DNA of 64,000 nt from Sphingomonadales bacterium (GTDB taxonomy: Bacteria > Pseudomonadota > Alphaproteobacteria > SMXS01), in the NCBI GenBank assembly GCA_022844405.1, contig JALHLV010000008.1, positions 1 to 64,000 on the forward strand, read 5' to 3'. A model generated the notes under the pieces. The model was given only the letters and a program-made list of their open reading frames with translations. It was not told the origin of the DNA and did not search any database. The first letter of the stretch is position 1. Each line of letters starts with the position of its first letter. Shown piece after piece: positions 60,757 through 64,000 of the stretch. Made by a program: the position numbers and the translations under genes.

Positions 60757-62310
60757 ATGAACGATCCGTTGACCGACATCTCGCGCGCGCAGCCGGACAA
60801 GCTGGCGGTGATCGACGACCGGCCCGACGGCACGATCATCCGCTGGACCTATGCCCAGCTGGAAGAGAACGCCAACAAGCTGGGCAACGCCTTCCTCAAG
60901 CTGGGGCTGGAGCCGAAGCACCGGGTCGTGTGGTTCGGCCGCAACTCGCCCTGGATCGTCGCCATGATGGCCGCCGGGCGCAAGTGCGGCGCCACGTCGG
61001 TGCCGATGAACTACCGCCTGGCGCCCGAGGAAGTCGCCTACATCGCCGACAATTCGGACGCCGACTTCATCTTCGCCGACGCCGAGTTCGCGCCGGTGCT
61101 GGAGCAGATCCGCAAGGACATCCCCAAGGTGCGCCAGATCGTCATCTTCGACGGTCCGCCCGGCAAGGACATGCTGAGCGCCGAGGCACTGATCGCCAAC
61201 TCGACCGCCGACACCATCATGCCCCGGCTGCTGCCCGGCCAGGCCAACTCCATGATCTACACCTCGGGCACCACGGGACGGCCCAAAGGCGCCTACCGCG
61301 ACAACATGGGCAACGCCGAGCTGGCGATGAAGCTGATGGAGCTGATCGGCTACCGGCCCGACGACATCTACATCACCACCGGTCCGCTCTATCACTCGGG
61401 TCCGGCCTCGTTCATGGCCATCGGCCTGGGCATGGGCCAGACCGTGATCCTGCAACGGAAGTTCGACGCCGAGGACTGGCTGCGGCTGGTGGAGAAGTAC
61501 AAGGTCAGTTCCACCTTCTCCGCGCCGACGCCGGTGCGGCGCATCTGCCAGGTCGACGACGCGGTGTTCGCCCGGTACGACGTCAGCTCCATGCGGGTGC
61601 TGATCGCCAACGCGGCGCCGTGGTCCTACGCGCTGAAGAAGATGTATCTGGACAAGTTCCCGCCGCTGTCGCTGTTCGAGGTCTACGGCTCGACCGAGCT
61701 GGGCGTGAACACCGTGCTGACGCCCGAATACCAGCTGTCGAAGCCTGGATCGTGCGGCAAGCCGGCGCCGGGCGTGGAAATCTTCCTGCTCGACGACGAC
61801 GGCAACATCGTCACCACGCCGCATACGCCGGGCGAGCTGTTCATCCGCAGCCCGGGCGTGTTCACGGAATACTACAAGGCGCGCGACCAGTTCCTGAAGG
61901 ACCGCAAGGGCGACAAGCAGACCGTGGGCGACGTCGCCTATTTCGACGAGGAAGGCTTCTACTACATCTGCGACCGCAAGAAGGACATGATCATCTCGGG
62001 CGGCATGAACATCTATCCGGCCGAGATCGAGGACGCGCTGGAGCACCATCCCGACGTGATGGACGTGGCGGTGTTCGGCATTCCCAGCGAGGAATGGGGC
62101 GAGAGCGTCCACGCCATCGTCGTGCCGCGTCCCGGCAGCCGCCTGACGCCGCAGGAGGTGATCGCCTATGCCCGCGACCACATGGCGGGATACAAGGTGC
62201 CGCGCTCGGTGGACTTCATCGACGACATCCCGCGCACCGGCTCGGGCAAGATCCTGAAGCGCGAACTGCGCGAGCCCTACTGGAAGAACCAGGCCAGCCG
62301 GGTCGGTTGA
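60757..62310 (+). CDS. AMP-dependent acyl-CoA synthetase/ligase
   Basis: A 517-residue adenylate-forming enzyme. The P-loop MIYTSGTTGRPKGAYR lies at about 165-180. FEVYGSTELGVNT and the hinge region YICDRKKDMIISGGMNIYPA follow, and the catalytic Lys is in GSGKILKRELR near the C-terminus. It activates a carboxylic acid to its CoA thioester; the cluster suggests an acid formed after oxidation of a cyclic or branched substrate. ACAAGGGGAACT precedes the ATG. It is the third gene after the EthD pair and converges on the YbhN-type gene. Confidence 0.94.
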   Translation: MNDPLTDISRAQPDKLAVIDDRPDGTIIRWTYAQLEENANKLGNAFLKLGLEPKHRVVWFGRNSPWIVAMMAAGRKCGATSVPMNYRLAPEEVAYIADNSDADFIFADAEFAPVLEQIRKDIPKVRQIVIFDGPPGKDMLSAEALIANSTADTIMPRLLPGQANSMIYTSGTTGRPKGAYRDNMGNAELAMKLMELIGYRPDDIYITTGPLYHSGPASFMAIGLGMGQTVILQRKFDAEDWLRLVEKYKVSSTFSAPTPVRRICQVDDAVFARYDVSSMRVLIANAAPWSYALKKMYLDKFPPLSLFEVYGSTELGVNTVLTPEYQLSKPGSCGKPAPGVEIFLLDDDGNIVTTPHTPGELFIRSPGVFTEYYKARDQFLKDRKGDKQTVGDVAYFDEEGFYYICDRKKDMIISGGMNIYPAEIEDALEHHPDVMDVAVFGIPSEEWGESVHAIVVPRPGSRLTPQEVIAYARDHMAGYKVPRSVDFIDDIPRTGSGKILKRELREPYWKNQASRVG

Positions 62311-62323
62311 CCCCGCACGGCTC

Positions 62324-63322
62324 TCAGGGGCGCACCTGATCCAGGTCGTCCTCGACCATGTCCGCGGGGTCGATGGTCTCGCCGCGCGGCGCGTGGTCGC
62401 CCACCGAGGTCAGCAGGAAGAAGCCGAGATTCACCGCCTGGAACAGGGCGCCCGACACCAGGAACATGCCGGCGACGGCCGCTTCCGGCGCATCGACATA
62501 ATGGGTCAGGCTCATGGCGAGGCCGACCGTCATCAGGTCCTGGTTGGGCAGGAAGGGCAGCCTCGTCAGCACCATCTGGGCGGTCAGGAACAGCAGCCAG
62601 GTGAGGAACGGCACATGCGGGAACACGACCGCCCACTGTGCCGTCTGCAACAGCAATATCGCCATCACCCGCGCGGCGTGGATGAAGGTGATCCTGGCCG
62701 CCATCGGGAACGGTGTGCCCATGATCCTGCGGTTGAGCCCCAGCACCACCAGCACCATCAGCACGCCGACGAGAACCGTGGCGGCGATGTAGCTGCCGGC
62801 GTCGGGCTCGGCCCGGGTAATGGTGTCGAGCTGGCCGGTGGCGAAGAACGCCGCCACCAGCAGCAGCGTGAACGAGTTGGACGCCAGGCCCGACAGCAGG
62901 TTGTTGTCCTTGACCATGGACAGGATCCGCCGGCCCGTGAAGTTCAGGTGGCGCTTGGCCCACAGGAACATGTAGGCCTCGCCCGAATAGCTCATCACCG
63001 CGTAGTTGTAGACGCGCTTGCGCACGAACATCGGCAGGCTGGAGAAGCCGATCGGCCAGCGCATCACCTTGTAGCTGACCAGTTCGGACACCGGGATGAC
63101 GAAGTACATCACCCCGAACAGCAGGTAGAACCAGATGGACTCGGGCAGTGAGCGGCGCACCTCGCCCCAGCCGATTTCGGACACGCGGCCGATCAGGTAG
63201 ATCACCACGCCGCCGACCAGCAGGAACTGCAGCGCCTTCAGCGCCAGCTTGACCGACCGGCGCGACAGCCACTCGTTCCATGCCGGCGCCGAGAAGATCC
63301 GCGATTTCCGCCCTGAAGCCAA
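62324..63322 (-). CDS. YbhN/LPG-synthase-TM-like integral membrane protein
   Basis: A 332-residue protein with about eight hydrophobic segments, beginning with a basic cytoplasmic start (NEWLSRRSVKLALKALQFLL). Its layout resembles the flippase-like transmembrane half of lysyl-phosphatidylglycerol synthase (UPF0104/YbhN group), without the catalytic C-terminal domain. Such stand-alone proteins are often next to glycosyltransferase genes and are thought to move or modify lipid-linked molecules. It follows the glycosyltransferase gene at 63407 by 84 bases. Confidence 0.75.
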   Translation of the reverse strand: MASGRKSRIFSAPAWNEWLSRRSVKLALKALQFLLVGGVVIYLIGRVSEIGWGEVRRSLPESIWFYLLFGVMYFVIPVSELVSYKVMRWPIGFSSLPMFVRKRVYNYAVMSYSGEAYMFLWAKRHLNFTGRRILSMVKDNNLLSGLASNSFTLLLVAAFFATGQLDTITRAEPDAGSYIAATVLVGVLMVLVVLGLNRRIMGTPFPMAARITFIHAARVMAILLLQTAQWAVVFPHVPFLTWLLFLTAQMVLTRLPFLPNQDLMTVGLAMSLTHYVDAPEAAVAGMFLVSGALFQAVNLGFFLLTSVGDHAPRGETIDPADMVEDDLDQVRP

Positions 63323-63406
63323 CCGCGTCCCCGTGTTTGCGCGCTGTTCGTAGTAGTTAGTGGCCGAGGGAAATACTGGATTGTCAGGTGCTTGGGAAGC
63401 CCGGCG

Positions 63407-64000
63407 TCAGGTCAGCGCGGCGTCGTCGACCAGCACGCCACGCCGGCCGGCGCCTTCGGGCGCACCGCCGACGACGTCCATGCGGTGCCTGTCGAGCACT
63501 TCGCGGTACTGCTCCACCAGCGCGTCAATCACCGTGTCCCAGGTATAGCGGCGCGACAGCTCGTGGGCGGCGGCACCCATGTCGGCGCGCAGCGCGGGGT
63601 CGGCGATCAGCCGCCTCACCGCGTCGATATAGCCGGCGTCGTCATCGGGCCGCACCAGGAAGCCCGACTCGCCATGCGCCACCAGCGACCGCGACCCGGT
63701 GGCGTCGGCGCAGACCGCCGGCAGGCCGGCCGCCATGGCTTCCAGGGTGACGATGCCGAACGTCTCGGTGACGCTGGGATTGAGGAACAGGTCCGATGAC
63801 GCATAGGCCCGCGCCAGGGCATCGCCGCCGAGATGGCCGGTGAACACGGCGTCCTCGGGCAGCTGCTCGCGGAACCGGACCCGCTCGGGACCGTCGCCGA
63901 CCACCAGCACCCGGTGCGCCGCGCCGCATTGGCGCAGGCCGGCGACCGTTCGGGCGAAGGAATCGATGCCTTTCTCCAGCACCAGCCGGCCGACGAAGGC
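63407..64000 (-). CDS. GT4-family glycosyltransferase (5' end beyond the window)
   Basis: The C-terminal 197 residues of a GT-B enzyme. The frame is open to the window edge (AFVGRLVLEKGIDSFARTVA), followed by VLVVGDGPERVRFREQL, the EX7E region LNPSVTETFGIVTLEAMAAG and SGFLVRPDD. The N-terminal acceptor domain lies outside. It resembles transferases that mannosylate phosphatidylinositol or diacylglycerol lipids and probably works with the YbhN-type protein, but acceptor and donor are not known. Confidence 0.9.
   Translation of the reverse strand, partial: AFVGRLVLEKGIDSFARTVAGLRQCGAAHRVLVVGDGPERVRFREQLPEDAVFTGHLGGDALARAYASSDLFLNPSVTETFGIVTLEAMAAGLPAVCADATGSRSLVAHGESGFLVRPDDDAGYIDAVRRLIADPALRADMGAAAHELSRRYTWDTVIDALVEQYREVLDRHRMDVVGGAPEGAGRRGVLVDDAALT

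Overview
The window is 64 kb of G+C-rich chromosome, almost fully coding, with short intergenic gaps and frequent start/stop overlaps. The gene families (SapC-like protein, type-2 IleRS, GGAAC/CGTT stress promoters, EthD/SnoaL/P450 catabolic genes, hybrid histidine kinases, a dispersed palindrome built on a CCGGCGAAGGCCGG core) point to an alphaproteobacterium. I do not assign a genus. I saw no rRNA, tRNA, CRISPR array, intact insertion sequence, prophage or plasmid gene.

Layout. (1) 0.2-9.9 kb is a catabolic island: a Rieske oxygenase, a VOC protein, two TetR regulators, a cytochrome P450, a luciferase-like monooxygenase, an old-yellow-enzyme/dienoyl-CoA-reductase-type flavoenzyme and two SnoaL-like proteins. 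(2) 10-19 kb holds a candidate small RNA, a six-PAS hybrid histidine kinase, type-2 isoleucyl-tRNA synthetase, a MAPEG protein and a second P450. (3) 19-32 kb is an unusual signalling and envelope block. It has an FHA-SpoIIE phosphatase, a STAS protein and an anti-sigma-type ATPase. A four-gene operon follows (TPR/FlgO-like membrane protein, TagH-like FHA protein, DotU/TssL-like membrane protein, PP2C phosphatase), with a coupled 31-residue reading frame inside it. Next come two TPR lipoproteins (one with LysM), a LysM polysaccharide deacetylase and a membrane Ser/Thr kinase with an extracytoplasmic sensor and HAMP domain. The regulatory parts of a type VI secretion phosphorylation pathway are present, but no sheath, tube, baseplate, ClpV or IcmF gene is visible.

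(4) 32-41 kb carries a GNAT acetyltransferase, an SDR, a SapC-like protein, an EmrAB-type efflux pair, Fe-type superoxide dismutase, a repeat-rich secreted protein and a sulfatase. (5) 41-57 kb is an exopolysaccharide locus: priming glycosyltransferase, flippase, WecG-type transferase, ligase/polymerase, two glycosyltransferases, two sulfotransferases, a pectate-lyase-fold protein, Wzc-type kinase, Wza-type export protein, an outer-membrane beta-barrel and GalE. The two sulfotransferases and the nearby sulfatase suggest a sulfated polymer. (6) 57-62 kb is a second catabolic cluster: an AhpD-like protein, a third P450, tandem EthD proteins and an acyl-CoA synthetase. (7) The window ends with a YbhN-type membrane protein and a glycosyltransferase cut by the window edge.

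The two catabolic clusters look like peripheral oxidation systems for a hydrophobic, possibly terpenoid or steroid-like substrate. No ferredoxin or ferredoxin reductase gene is present to serve the three P450s. The best candidates for something new are the orphan T6SS-like phospho-signalling block, the candidate sRNA at 10.1 kb and the sulfated-polysaccharide locus.
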